This document shows, piece after piece, positions 27,150 to 36,537 of a stretch of 64,000 nucleotides of DNA; the stretch's first letter is position 1; each line of letters starts with the position of its first letter. Source of the stretch: Arthrobacter sp. V1I9. Lineage in GTDB: Bacteria; Actinomycetota; Actinomycetes; Actinomycetales; Micrococcaceae. Both the position numbers and the translations under genes were made by a program. Location: assembly GCF_030817075.1 (NCBI RefSeq), contig NZ_JAUSYU010000001.1, positions 3,658,001-3,722,000 on the forward strand, read 5' to 3'. Under the pieces are notes generated by a model. It ran no database searches. It saw only the letters and a program-made list of their open reading frames with translations, and was not told the origin of the DNA.

Positions 27150-27875
27150 ATGGCACGTATTTTTATCACCGGCTCGGCTGACGGCTTGGGACGTGCCACC
27201 GCGGAGTCCCTCCTGGATGACGGCCACCACGTGATTGTGCACGCGCGGAGCGTCAGCCGCCTGTCCGCGTTGCAGGACCTTCTTGACCGCGGCGCGGAAG
27301 GCGTGACGGGCGACCTTTCCGACATCAACCAAACCCGCGATCTCGCGGACCAGGTAAACAGAATTGATCCTGTGGACGCCGTGATCCACAACGCCGGCAT
27401 CCTCCACGGCCAAAATATCTTTCAGGTCAACGTGGTGGCACCGTACCTTCTCACCGCACTGATCAACCGCCCGCGCCGGCTGATCTACCTCAGCAGCGGC
27501 ATGCACCGCGGCGGCCACACCCGGCTCGACGGCGTGGACCAAGGCACCCACAAGGTGACCTACTCGGACAGCAAGCTCCACGTCACGGCCCTGGCTGCTG
27601 CCGTCGCCCGCTTATGGCCCGGCGTCCTCAGCAATGCCGTGGATCCCGGCTGGGTGCCCACCAAAATGGGCGGCCCGGGCGCTCCGGACGACCTCCGCCT
27701 CGGCCACCTCACGCAGGAGTGGCTGGCCACCAGCGACGACCCGGAGGCGCTCACGAGCGGTGGATACTGGTTCCACCGGCAGCGGCACAAGGCCCATCAG
27801 GCCGTCCACGATGAGCGGTTCCAGAACGAGCTCCTGGACCACCTGGCCCGAGTGACCGGCGAGCGCCTTTCCTAA
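27150..27875 (+). CDS. Short-chain dehydrogenase/reductase
   Basis: 241 residues. The cofactor motif is FITGSADGLGRATAESL, the structural Asn is in VIHNAGIL, the catalytic Ser is near YLSSGMHRG and the catalytic pair is in YSDSKLH. The ribosome site is a strong GGAGG. SDR enzymes oxidise or reduce alcohols and ketones with NAD(P). The stop overlaps the convergent FAD monooxygenase stop by four bases. No substrate can be inferred. Confidence 0.9.
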   Translation: MARIFITGSADGLGRATAESLLDDGHHVIVHARSVSRLSALQDLLDRGAEGVTGDLSDINQTRDLADQVNRIDPVDAVIHNAGILHGQNIFQVNVVAPYLLTALINRPRRLIYLSSGMHRGGHTRLDGVDQGTHKVTYSDSKLHVTALAAAVARLWPGVLSNAVDPGWVPTKMGGPGAPDDLRLGHLTQEWLATSDDPEALTSGGYWFHRQRHKAHQAVHDERFQNELLDHLARVTGERLS

Positions 27876-29401
27876 CCCTCGAGGTTGCTGCTTCCCTCCG
27901 GCCCTACTCCGTCCGGGAATCCAAACCACCTGGCCAATGCCTCCGTGAGGCCCGATGCCGTTCCCTCACCCACCCAAGCCACGTGCCCGTCGGGCCGGAC
28001 CAGGACAGCAGCGGGAGCGGTGCCCTCGCCAAGTACCGGCAGCTCCCACGATCCGTCGTATCGCGCTTCCACCAGCCGAACCAGCTGCGGCAGGGGGATC
28101 GAGTCGAGGACCCCGGGCTGCCCGAGGTTCAGCAGGACAGCGCGCGCCTCGTGCAGCAACGAATAGACCGGTTGCGTTCCGCCCGAATGGACAAGGTCGA
28201 CGTCGGGCATGCGGCGTCCGAGCAGCGGGTGCCCCTCCCCAAAGTCGTACTGGATGTCCAGGCCGGACTGCATCGCGGCAAACCGTTTGCGCGGCTCCTC
28301 CATGCCGAGGAGCTCCGCAACCACCTCGCCTGCAGCCCTGATCCGCGGGTCAGGACGGCGGAGCGCCGACTGCGCCATCGTGTTGCGCAGCACCCGCGCG
28401 GCAACCGGATGGCGCTCAGAATGGTAGGTATCCAGCAGCCTCTCCGGGGCCGTCCCCTTGACCACCTGCCCCAGCTTCCACCCCAGGTTCACCGCGTCCT
28501 GCACACCCATGTTCAGGCCCTGGCCACCGTCAGGGGCATGGACGTGGGCGGCGTCGCCGGCCAGCAACACGCGGCCGGCACGGTAGGCAGCGGCCTGCCG
28601 CGCCATGTCCGTGAACCTGGAAATCCAGATAGGACTGTGAGCGCCGTAATCAGTCCCGCAGACGGCGATGAGCGCAGCACTCAGCTCACGAAGGGTGGGC
28701 TCGCTGCCGGTCCCGACACGCTCCTCTGTCACCATGACGCCCACCGGCCCGCTGTCAGCGTAGACCACCGTGCCGTCCACGATTTCGTACTCCCGCCGGC
28801 CGAAGGAGTGGATGCCGAACTCATCCTGGTGGACGCCGAACTCCGGCTGCCCGGTCATCTCCACCTCGGCGATCAGCGCGCTGGTGGTGGGATCCCAGCC
28901 GGGAAAGTCAAAGCCTGCCGCTTTGCGGACCAGGCTCCTGCCGCCGTCGCACCCCACAAGATAGTCCGCCCGCAGCTCCCCGCCGCCAGCGAGCTGGATG
29001 TCGACGCCGGCGCCGTCCTGGGCGAGCCCCCTCACCTCGCGTCCGCGGTAGAGGGTCACCGCCAACTCCTCCACCCAGCCTGCCAGGATGCGTTCAATAT
29101 GGTTCTGCCACAGCCCCAGACCGTAGGGATGCCGGGTGGGAAAGTCCCCGAGGTCAAAGCGGGTCGCCGAGAACCCCGCCACCTGGGCGATCCGCCCCTC
29201 CGCCAGGAACCTGCCGGCGATGCCGCGCTGGTCCAGGACTTCGACGGTCCTCGAGTGCAGGCCCCCTGCCCGCGCACCGGCGAGGTCCTGACTGGGACGA
29301 CGCTCCACAATGGCCGCGTCAACTCCCGCCAACGCCAACTCCCCGGCCAGCATCAACCCGGTAGGGCCGCCGCCCACGATTACCACCGAATGATCAGTCA
29401 T
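27872..29401 (-). CDS. FAD-dependent monooxygenase (aromatic hydroxylase / rifampicin monooxygenase-like)
   Basis: 509 residues. FAD-binding motif VVIVGGGPTGLMLAGELA at the N-terminus, the DG motif YLVGCDGGRSLVRKAAG, and GRVLLAGDAAHVHAPDGGQG with NMGVQDAVNLGWKL, then a thioredoxin-like C-terminal domain. This is the class A flavoprotein hydroxylase layout of phenol hydroxylases and rifampicin monooxygenases. It probably hydroxylates an aromatic compound using NAD(P)H and oxygen in the cytoplasm. It stands alone, convergent with the SDR gene. Confidence 0.9.
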   Translation of the reverse strand: MTDHSVVIVGGGPTGLMLAGELALAGVDAAIVERRPSQDLAGARAGGLHSRTVEVLDQRGIAGRFLAEGRIAQVAGFSATRFDLGDFPTRHPYGLGLWQNHIERILAGWVEELAVTLYRGREVRGLAQDGAGVDIQLAGGGELRADYLVGCDGGRSLVRKAAGFDFPGWDPTTSALIAEVEMTGQPEFGVHQDEFGIHSFGRREYEIVDGTVVYADSGPVGVMVTEERVGTGSEPTLRELSAALIAVCGTDYGAHSPIWISRFTDMARQAAAYRAGRVLLAGDAAHVHAPDGGQGLNMGVQDAVNLGWKLGQVVKGTAPERLLDTYHSERHPVAARVLRNTMAQSALRRPDPRIRAAGEVVAELLGMEEPRKRFAAMQSGLDIQYDFGEGHPLLGRRMPDVDLVHSGGTQPVYSLLHEARAVLLNLGQPGVLDSIPLPQLVRLVEARYDGSWELPVLGEGTAPAAVLVRPDGHVAWVGEGTASGLTEALARWFGFPDGVGPEGSSNLEG

Positions 29402-29601
29402 CGCTCTCGCTCCAGTTCTCCCGGTTGTAGCAGTGCGATTATCCGGCCATCCCCGGGCCTTGCCGCAAGCCCTACCGTGGGGGATACATTGGAAATGGAA
29501 GGGATGCGTCGCGATCCGATGTGCGGGACGTCGATAACGACGACCGTGCAGGACCGAGGTGCAGGTTCGCTCTGTCAGTCGCGGCGCCTAGACTTCTGGG
29601 C

Positions 29602-29862
29602 ATGAGTGAAAACAACGAAACCATTGGCAGCCCCACCCCTGAGCCGGATGCGGGACTAAACAGGGATCCGGAAGACTGGGTGACCGGCGACGAGCCGATG
29701 ACGGCAGCTCAGCGAAGCTACCTCGACACGCTGGCCCGCGAAGCAGGGGAAGAACTCCCGGCAGACCTCAGCAAGGCAGAGGCTTCGAAGCACATTGACC
29801 GGTTGCAGCAGCGCAGCGGAAGGGTGTCCGGGGACGGCTCCGGCGACGCCGGGGAAAGCTAG
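29602..29862 (+). CDS. DUF3072-family small protein
   Basis: 86 residues. The core DPEDWVTGDEPMTAAQRSYL followed by DTLAREAGEELPADLSKAEA is characteristic of DUF3072. Family members are small acidic actinobacterial proteins of unknown role. The ATG at 29602 is taken because homology begins soon after. Confidence 0.88.
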   Translation: MSENNETIGSPTPEPDAGLNRDPEDWVTGDEPMTAAQRSYLDTLAREAGEELPADLSKAEASKHIDRLQQRSGRVSGDGSGDAGES

Positions 29863-29886
29863 AGAACCATCGGCTAAAGAGGGCCT

Positions 29887-30090
29887 TTACCAAGCCTGGT
29901 GTTCGCGCGTGAAGCCGAAGGGAACGGCATCGCTGAGGTCCACCGTGAACTTGTCAACGCCGAGACGGGTGACCAGAATGCCGTGCCGCCTTTCCGCAAG
30001 GGCGTGGGCCTTGGCGGCGGTGACGGCGGCGTCCAGCTCGCTGTCCATGCTCTCGCGGTCGGCAACAGTCAGGGTCAGTGGGAAGTTCAT
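29887..30090 (-). CDS. Small conserved protein, 67 residues, paralogue of 7048-7299
   Basis: AAAGG lies eight bases upstream of ATG 30090. The second half HGILVTRLGVDKFTVDLSDA aligns with RGILVTKHGLGHFSVELSDQ of the protein at 7048. It is convergent with the DUF3072 gene. No catalytic or membrane features are seen. Confidence 0.72.
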   Translation of the reverse strand: MNFPLTLTVADRESMDSELDAAVTAAKAHALAERRHGILVTRLGVDKFTVDLSDAVPFGFTREHQAW

Positions 30091-30429
30091 GGGGCAACCT
30101 TTGTGGACTGGGGGAATTGGGGGGCCAAACACCAGCGCTCCCCAAGGCTGCAGGTGTAGTAAGGGATCTTAGTACCTTGCCTGCCATGGTCCCCTAGGTT
30201 CAGGGCACCAGCAACTTGAATAATCAACTAAGGAATCACCGCAGGTCAGACCCGCAGGCGACGGAGCAGCGTGCCCAATTACGGGCGCCAAAGCACGGTG
30301 AATTAGAGTTGGAAGCGAGTGGAAGCTGTTCCCGGACGGCTCCGATGCCCCCTAACACCCGCCACGCGGCAGAACTCCGCCGCCAGCGCAGCAACCTGCG
30401 TGTGCCACGACCTGACAAAGGATCCCGCC
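30091..30429. other. Intergenic region before the mannosyltransferase pair
   Basis: About 340 bases between divergent genes. An open frame from GTG 30319 runs in frame into the next gene, but its residues are unlike any family and lack a ribosome site, so it is treated as untranslated leader. Promoters for both directions should be here; none can be assigned clearly. Confidence 0.5.
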
Positions 30430-31740
30430 ATTTCCACGGACGCTATCTTCGGCAATCTCACCCGGATCCGCAACGTCATCCTTCCTGCAACAGCCCGGAC
30501 CCGCCTGAACACCGGGCGCGGCCTGCTGGGCGGGTTCATCGTGGTGCACCTGGTCTTCCTCATCTTCGCGGCCTCGCTCTCACTCCGCGGTGAAGCGTTC
30601 AGCGACACCTTCATCTACCGCGATTGGGCGATGGCCGGCTTCAACGAAGCCAACCTCACCGGCGGCCCCAGCCCCTGGGTCTACCCCATCCTCGCGTTGA
30701 TCCCGATGGCCATCGCAGGTGCCGCCGGGCCGGGGCCGTTTTTCTTCCTGTGGGTCATTATGACCACCCTCCTCAACGGCTGGGCCCTGCTGAAGCTCAC
30801 CGACCGCGGCCGCGATCACCAGGCGATTCCCGCCGGTTGGTGGTGGCTGGTCTTCACCTTCCTCATGGGCTGGCTCGGATTCGCCCGCGTTGACGGTCTC
30901 ACCGCCCCACTCGTCCTGGTCGCCCTCGCGTACGGCGTGGGCCGGCCGTTCATCGCCTCCGTCCTGCTGGCCATCGGCACCTGGGTGAAGGTCTGGCCAG
31001 CCGCCATCATGCTGGCCCTGTTCGCCGTCGTAAAGAACCGGATCCTGGTGGTGCTTGCCGGAATTGCGACGTCGGCCGTCGTGGTTGCGCTGGCCGCTGC
31101 GGTGGGCAGTCTCCCGAAGCTCCTGAATTTCCTCACCCAGCAGGGCGACCGCGGCATGCAGCTCGAGGCCACGTTCACCACCCCGTGGCTCTGGCTGTCC
31201 GTGCTGAACATCGGTGATTCCAGGATGTACATGAACACCGACATCAACTCCATGCAGGTGGACGGCCCCGGCACGGCGTCGATGTCCGTGCTGATGCAGC
31301 CCCTCCTGATCCTCGCCGCACTGCTGGTGGCCGGCCTGACGTTCTGGGCCCTGCACAACGGGAACCAGCGCAACGGCGGCGTTGACCGCACCGAACTGCT
31401 CCTGGCCGGCGCCCTCACCCTCGCCACCGCGTTTGTGGTGTTCAACAAGGTGGGCTCTCCGCAGTTCATGGTGTGGCTGGCCCCGGCCGTCGCCGTCGGG
31501 CTGGCCCACAGCTGGCGCGAATGGCGGGTCCCGGCCGCCATGCTGATCGTCATCGCGGTGGCCACGTACTTCATCTACCCCCTGTTCTACGACGCCCTCA
31601 GCCACAACAACCCGTGGATGGCGCTCGTGCTGACCATCCGCAACGTCCTCCTGGTGGTCCTGTTCCTGTGGAGTGTCCGGCGCCTTTACCTGCTGGGCAA
31701 GAAGACGCCGGCAGCTGCTCCCGCGTTGAAGGAGTCCTGA
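30430..31740 (+). CDS. GT-C membrane glycosyltransferase 1 (DUF2029/GT87 type), probable ATT start
   Basis: About 436 residues with about ten membrane helices. Features include an extracytoplasmic acidic motif FSDTFIYRDWA after the first helix, SPWVYPILALIP, GWLGFARVDGLTAPL and QQGDRGMQLEATF. Such enzymes use polyprenol-phosphate mannose to extend lipomannan or related envelope glycans. The start is set at ATT 30430 because AAAGGA lies exactly seven bases upstream and the residues from there (ISTDAIFGNLTRIRNVIL) align with the start of the next gene. In-frame GTG codons further upstream lack support. It is a tandem paralogue of the following gene. Confidence 0.85.
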   Translation: MSTDAIFGNLTRIRNVILPATARTRLNTGRGLLGGFIVVHLVFLIFAASLSLRGEAFSDTFIYRDWAMAGFNEANLTGGPSPWVYPILALIPMAIAGAAGPGPFFFLWVIMTTLLNGWALLKLTDRGRDHQAIPAGWWWLVFTFLMGWLGFARVDGLTAPLVLVALAYGVGRPFIASVLLAIGTWVKVWPAAIMLALFAVVKNRILVVLAGIATSAVVVALAAAVGSLPKLLNFLTQQGDRGMQLEATFTTPWLWLSVLNIGDSRMYMNTDINSMQVDGPGTASMSVLMQPLLILAALLVAGLTFWALHNGNQRNGGVDRTELLLAGALTLATAFVVFNKVGSPQFMVWLAPAVAVGLAHSWREWRVPAAMLIVIAVATYFIYPLFYDALSHNNPWMALVLTIRNVLLVVLFLWSVRRLYLLGKKTPAAAPALKES

Positions 31741-31741
31741 G

Positions 31742-33025
31742 ATTTCCACGAGGTTCTTCGACCGGCTGGTCAGCGTCCGCACCAAAGTCCTTCCGGTGAA
31801 GGTGGTGGACTGGTTCGCCCGCCCTTCCAGCGTGTGGTGGGGTTTCGCCGTCGTGCATCTCTACTTCCTGGGCTGGATGGCGTCCTTCTTCCTGCACGGC
31901 GACACCTTCAGCGACACCGAGCAGTACCGCCAGTGGGCTGAGGACGGTTACAACCCGGCGGACCTCGACGGGAAAATCAGCCCCTGGGTTTACCCCGTGC
32001 TGGCCCAGATCCCGATCTTCCTCGCCAACATCGCCGGGCCCAGCCTGTATCTGCTGGTCTGGTTCCTGATCATCACAGCCCTCAACGCCGTTGGGCTGTT
32101 CTTCCTCACCCGCGGCCCGCGGAAGGTCAGCGGCATTGCCCCCGCCTGGTGGTGGCTGTTCTTCACGGTCTTCATGGGCTACCTCAGCTTCGCCCGGGTG
32201 GAGGGCATCACCGCTCCCATCGTGCTGGTCGCGCTGCTGTACGCGGCAAAGCGGCCCGTGGTGGCGGGCGTCCTGCTGAGCATCGCCACCTGGATCAAGG
32301 TGTGGCCGGCCGCCGTGCTGGCGCCCATCGTGATTGCATGCCAGAAGCGCATCCACGTGGTCCTTTCCGGCGTAGCGGTGACCGCGGTGGTGGCCCTGGG
32401 AACATGGCTGTCCGGCGGACTGCCGCACATCATGGACTTCCTCACTAACCAGGGCGAGCGCGGCATGCAGCTGGAAGCCACCTTCTCCACGCCGTGGGTG
32501 TGGCTGAGCGTCTTTAACATTGCAGGCTCAAGGATGGCCGACAACACGGCCATCAACTCCACCGAGGTCTACGGCCCGGGTGCCAGTGTGGCGGCGTTCC
32601 TGATGCAGCCGCTGCTGATCCTGGCAGCGGCTGGAGCGGCCGTCCTGCTGGTCCGCGCGCTGAACCGCGGCGCCGAACGGGAAGAGCTGTTCCTTGAGGG
32701 CTCCCTCATGATGGTTACCGCGTTCATCGTCTTCAACAAGGTGGGTTCCCCGCAGTTCATCATCTGGCTGGCCCCGGTGATCATCGCCGGGCTCACGCAT
32801 GACTGGAACAGGTGGAAGGTCCCGGCCGCACTGCTGATGGGGATCGCCATGACCACGTTCGTGATCTATCCCCTGTTCTACACGCCGCTGATTCATGCCC
32901 ATCCCGTGATGGCAGCAATCCTCACCACCCGCAACGTGCTCCTGGCAGTGCTGCTGTGGTGGTCGGTAAAGCGGACTGCCGAGCTGGGCCGCAAATCCCC
33001 TGCTGCGGTGCCCGCCGGCGCCTGA
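31742..33025 (+). CDS. GT-C membrane glycosyltransferase 2 (DUF2029/GT87 type), probable ATT start
   Basis: About 427 residues, colinear with the previous protein (FSDTEQYRQWA, SPWVYPVLAQIP, GYLSFARVEGITAPI, QGERGMQLEATF). An in-frame stop at 31727-31729 limits the start. The first codon with a ribosome site is ATT 31742, with AAGGAG exactly seven bases upstream. The next standard candidate, GTG 31796, has no ribosome site and would cut off residues homologous to gene 1 (FFDRLVSVRTKVLP). The two genes arose by duplication and may add successive mannoses. Confidence 0.86.
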   Translation: MSTRFFDRLVSVRTKVLPVKVVDWFARPSSVWWGFAVVHLYFLGWMASFFLHGDTFSDTEQYRQWAEDGYNPADLDGKISPWVYPVLAQIPIFLANIAGPSLYLLVWFLIITALNAVGLFFLTRGPRKVSGIAPAWWWLFFTVFMGYLSFARVEGITAPIVLVALLYAAKRPVVAGVLLSIATWIKVWPAAVLAPIVIACQKRIHVVLSGVAVTAVVALGTWLSGGLPHIMDFLTNQGERGMQLEATFSTPWVWLSVFNIAGSRMADNTAINSTEVYGPGASVAAFLMQPLLILAAAGAAVLLVRALNRGAEREELFLEGSLMMVTAFIVFNKVGSPQFIIWLAPVIIAGLTHDWNRWKVPAALLMGIAMTTFVIYPLFYTPLIHAHPVMAAILTTRNVLLAVLLWWSVKRTAELGRKSPAAVPAGA

Positions 33026-33039
33026 TCCGGAGGCTCGGC

Positions 33040-34662
33040 TCAGCGGCTCCCGAGCTGCTGCCGGCCGGGCTCTTCTGCCCTGATCCGGCGGGCTTCACGC
33101 TTGGCAAGGACCCAGTTCCAGCCCCGCTTTGCCAGGTCCACGGGCTTGCCTTCGAAGAGCAGCTTCCGTGTATGCACGTCGAGGAATAAAAGGTAGAACG
33201 TAAATGCCAGGGCCGTTACGAACGCCAGTGACGACGCGTCGATGGGCAGTTCCACGAAGGACCATACCGAGAGCTGGTCCTGCGCGCCGAACACCACAAA
33301 GAACGTCACGCCCACGTAGAACGACTTGATCTGCCAGTCATCACGGATCCCGGTAACGGCCAGGAAGGGCACGAACCAGAGGATGTACCAGGGCTGGATG
33401 ATGGGTGAGAGCATCACGACGGCGGTGAACGCCAGGGCCATCCGGCGCACCACCCGTGAGTAGTCGCCGCGGAACATCAGTAGCAGAACCAGTCCGATGG
33501 CGGCATATTTCATGCCGGTCCTCAGTACGGTGGCAAAGGTCCCGCCGGGCAGCCCCAGCACGTTTCCAAGGAACTCCACCTGCTGGCCCAGGAAGCCGGA
33601 CGGTGAATAGCCCGTGTAGCCCGGCGTGGGGTCCATGATGGCCCAGGTCCAGCCCAGCCCCAGGTTGTACGGGATGCCACTGAGGGCCAGCGTGGCGAAG
33701 CTGATGCCCGCCGTCGCGCCCCACATCAGGAACTTGCGCGGCCAGGTGGCCGAGGCGCCCGCCCACATCAGGCCGATGAACGGAAGCAGGAGCACGGTGA
33801 TCGGCTTGATCCCGATGGACGCGGTGACCAGGAGGATGCCCAGCACGTAGCGGCGCGTAGCCGCGAAGTAGACGCCGGCGACGGCGAGCCCCACCATGAG
33901 TGCGTCATTGTGGGCGCTGGCGATGAAGCTGATCAGGAACAGGGGGTTGGCCACGGAGATCCAGAGCGCGCGCGCCCCGTTGATGCCGTGCAGCTCCGCG
34001 AGCTTAGGCACGTACATGACGCAGAGCAGGACGCCGACGCCGGCCAGGAGCCGGAAGAGCAGTACGGAGACGTCGGGCTGGGCGCCGGTTAGTCCGACGA
34101 CGGCGCGCGCCAGCCACAGGAAGTACGGGCCGTACGGGGTCCTGTTCTCAGCCCAGGCAGGGTCCGCCCCGAGCGCGAACCAGTTGTTGAGCGTGGAAAT
34201 GCCCACCTCGTACGGGTTTTGGCCCTCCACCACCAGCCTGCCCTGGCCGGTGTAGGCGTAGACGTCGCGGGAAAAGACCGGCACGCAGAAAAGCAGTGGC
34301 AGGGACCAGGCGGAAATGGCGATGACAACAGACCGAAGGGAGGATTTTCCCCACTCAGCCAGCCGTTGCCCCAGCCGCAGCCACGAACGCATCAGCACCA
34401 TGGCGCCCACCGTCAGCAGCACGGTGGAAACAGTGACTCCCCAGCCTTCGGTGCGGAGGGCGATGACCACAGGCTGGCGGATCATGGGCGAGCCGTTGGC
34501 GATCCAACCGGTGCCGATGGAGCCAACGAACATCATGAGGGAACCGAGGAGACCCTCGATGGTTGCCACGTAGGCGCGGCGTTTTACGGGCTCGGCCGCG
34601 GCTGTGGCCGGTTGGCCAGACTGGCTTTCCGACGTCCCTATGTGTGCACCGCCTGCCGTCAT
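33040..34662 (-). CDS. MptB-like alpha-1,6-mannosyltransferase (GT-C)
   Basis: 540 residues with about twelve membrane helices. The extracytoplasmic SRDVYAYTGQGRLVVEGQNP includes the Asp and Tyr pattern of polyprenol-phosphate-mannose-dependent MptA/MptB enzymes, followed by RTPYGPYFLWLARAV. It should build the alpha-1,6-mannan backbone of lipomannan on the outer face of the membrane. It converges on the DUF2029 pair with 14 bases between, so the three form a glycan locus. Confidence 0.82.
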   Translation of the reverse strand: MTAGGAHIGTSESQSGQPATAAAEPVKRRAYVATIEGLLGSLMMFVGSIGTGWIANGSPMIRQPVVIALRTEGWGVTVSTVLLTVGAMVLMRSWLRLGQRLAEWGKSSLRSVVIAISAWSLPLLFCVPVFSRDVYAYTGQGRLVVEGQNPYEVGISTLNNWFALGADPAWAENRTPYGPYFLWLARAVVGLTGAQPDVSVLLFRLLAGVGVLLCVMYVPKLAELHGINGARALWISVANPLFLISFIASAHNDALMVGLAVAGVYFAATRRYVLGILLVTASIGIKPITVLLLPFIGLMWAGASATWPRKFLMWGATAGISFATLALSGIPYNLGLGWTWAIMDPTPGYTGYSPSGFLGQQVEFLGNVLGLPGGTFATVLRTGMKYAAIGLVLLLMFRGDYSRVVRRMALAFTAVVMLSPIIQPWYILWFVPFLAVTGIRDDWQIKSFYVGVTFFVVFGAQDQLSVWSFVELPIDASSLAFVTALAFTFYLLFLDVHTRKLLFEGKPVDLAKRGWNWVLAKREARRIRAEEPGRQQLGSR

Positions 34663-34987
34663 GATTGTTGGTCCCCTACTTCGTTACGGCGCTGGTTGCA
34701 CCAGCGAGAAAGCCGCCCTGCAACCCGGCTATTTTACCAGCCGGGCTTCCCGCTGCTCCTGGATGACGAACCGTCGCAAGCCACAGTTTGGCAACAGGCC
34801 CGGATACAGGTTCCTCAGAGGGTCCGCGTAAAGTTGGAGAGTCCGGCCCGCGGCGGGACCCGCTCATGCCCGGATCGACTCTTTCACTCCGGCGCAAGGA
34901 AGCGCCCACCTTCCTGACCACCCACAGCTTGCGAAGGCGTGCACTTCCCCGTCTGCGGCATTCTCACATCCCGATTGGAGCCGCACC
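34663..34987. other. Divergent promoter region between MptB-like and SulP genes
   Basis: 325 bases. It must contain the promoters of both flanking genes. TTGGAG before the SulP ATG is its ribosome site. No further gene, repeat or clear operator is visible. Confidence 0.5.
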
Positions 34988-36523
34988 ATGGCTGTTGCCA
35001 CCGCCGACAACAAGGCGCCGTCGCCCCGGCAACTGCAGTCCGTGCGCGCCACGCTGCGCTCCCCCCGGCGGTTGAAGACGGAGGCCCTGGCCGGGCTGGT
35101 GGTAGCGCTGGCCCTCATTCCCGAGGCCATCGCCTTCTCGGTCATTGCGGGCGTGGATCCCCGGATAGGCCTGTTCGCCTCCTTCACCATGGCGGTGACC
35201 ATCTCCTTCGTTGGCGGGCGTCCCGCCATGATCTCGGCGGCCACCGGAGCCGTGGCGCTGGTGATCGCTCCCCTGATGCGCAGCCACGGGCTGGACCATC
35301 TGATTGCGGCCGTCATCCTGGCCGGCGTCTTCCAGATCCTCCTCGCCGTCGCCGGCGTCACCCGGCTCATGCGTTTTATCCCCCGGTCCGTCATGGTGGG
35401 CTTCGTCAACGCCCTGGCCATACTGGTCTTTATGGCCCAGCTTCCGGAGCTGGTCGGAGTCCCCTGGCTGGTCTATCCCCTCGTCGCCGCCGGCCTGGTC
35501 ATCGTGGTGGGACTGCCAAGGATTACGACGGCGGTGCCCTCGCCTCTGGTGGCCATCGTGGTGCTCACCGTTATTGCCGTGGTGGCAGGACTGGACGTGC
35601 CCACCGTCAATGACAAGGGCCAGTTGCCGGAAAGCCTTCCCTCGTTCTTCCTTCCGAACGTCCCCCTGACGTGGGAGACCTTCCAGGTCATAGCGCCGTT
35701 TTCGCTGTCCATGGCGCTGGTGGGGCTGCTCGAATCCCTGATGACCGCCAAGCTGGTGGACGACATCACAGACACCCGTTCCAACAAGACCCGGGAATCG
35801 TGGGGCCAGGGCGTCGCCAACATCATCACGGGTTTCCTCGGCGGGATGGGCGGCTGCGCTGTGATCGGCCAAACGATGATCAACGTCAAGGGCTCCGGGG
35901 CGCGCAGCCGGGTGTCCACCTTCCTGGCCGGCGTGTTCCTGCTGGTGCTTGTGGTGGTCCTCGGCGACGTGGTGGGCCTCATCCCCATGGCGGCACTTGT
36001 GGCGGTGATGATCTTCGTCTCCGCCATTACGTTTGAATGGCACTCGATCGCCCCGCGGACGCTCCGGCGGATGCCAAAGTCCGAAACGGCCGTCATGCTG
36101 ATCACGGTGGGCGTGGTGGTGGCGACGCACAACCTGGCCATCGGCGTCGGCGTCGGGGTGCTGGCCGCCATGGCGATGTTTGCCCGGCGGGTGGCCCACT
36201 TTGTCACGGTTGAGCGGACAGTACTCGGGATCAACGGCGAAAACGTTGCCACGTACACAGTCGACGGCGAGCTGTTTTTTGCCTCGTCCAACGATCTCTA
36301 CATGCAGTTCGACTACGCACTGGATGCGGAGCCGGAGATCAGCCGCGTGGTGGTGGACCTGCACGCCTCGCACCTGTGGGACGCCTCCACCATCGCCGTG
36401 CTGGACGCCGTGACGGAAAAGTACCGCCGCCACGGCCGCGAAGTGGAACTGCTCGGCCTGAACTCCGCCAGCGTCCAGATGCGTGAGCGGCTGGCCGGAA
36501 AGCTCAACGGCGGCGGCAGCTAG
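34988..36523 (+). CDS. SulP-family anion transporter with STAS domain
   Basis: 511 residues. The membrane part has the SulP start GLVVALALIPEAIAFSVIAG and GGMGGCAVIGQTMINVKGSG. A cytoplasmic STAS domain occupies roughly residues 405-500 (YTVDGELFFASSNDLYMQFD, then VVVDLHASHLWDASTIAVLD). SulP proteins move sulfate, bicarbonate or other anions. No sulfate-assimilation or carbonic-anhydrase gene is next to it, so the substrate is open. Confidence 0.92.
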   Translation: MAVATADNKAPSPRQLQSVRATLRSPRRLKTEALAGLVVALALIPEAIAFSVIAGVDPRIGLFASFTMAVTISFVGGRPAMISAATGAVALVIAPLMRSHGLDHLIAAVILAGVFQILLAVAGVTRLMRFIPRSVMVGFVNALAILVFMAQLPELVGVPWLVYPLVAAGLVIVVGLPRITTAVPSPLVAIVVLTVIAVVAGLDVPTVNDKGQLPESLPSFFLPNVPLTWETFQVIAPFSLSMALVGLLESLMTAKLVDDITDTRSNKTRESWGQGVANIITGFLGGMGGCAVIGQTMINVKGSGARSRVSTFLAGVFLLVLVVVLGDVVGLIPMAALVAVMIFVSAITFEWHSIAPRTLRRMPKSETAVMLITVGVVVATHNLAIGVGVGVLAAMAMFARRVAHFVTVERTVLGINGENVATYTVDGELFFASSNDLYMQFDYALDAEPEISRVVVDLHASHLWDASTIAVLDAVTEKYRRHGREVELLGLNSASVQMRERLAGKLNGGGS

Positions 36524-36537
36524 GGGGCGTAGCTGTC

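Noticed and set aside
30319..30429. GTG 30319 as start of the first DUF2029-type protein
   Set aside because: The extra 37 residues have no homology and no good ribosome site, while the ATT at 30430 has both a site at ideal spacing and alignment with the paralogue.
34964..36433. A 489-codon open frame on the minus strand
   Set aside because: It is a shadow of the SulP transporter; the residues are dominated by His, Gly and Asp and match nothing.
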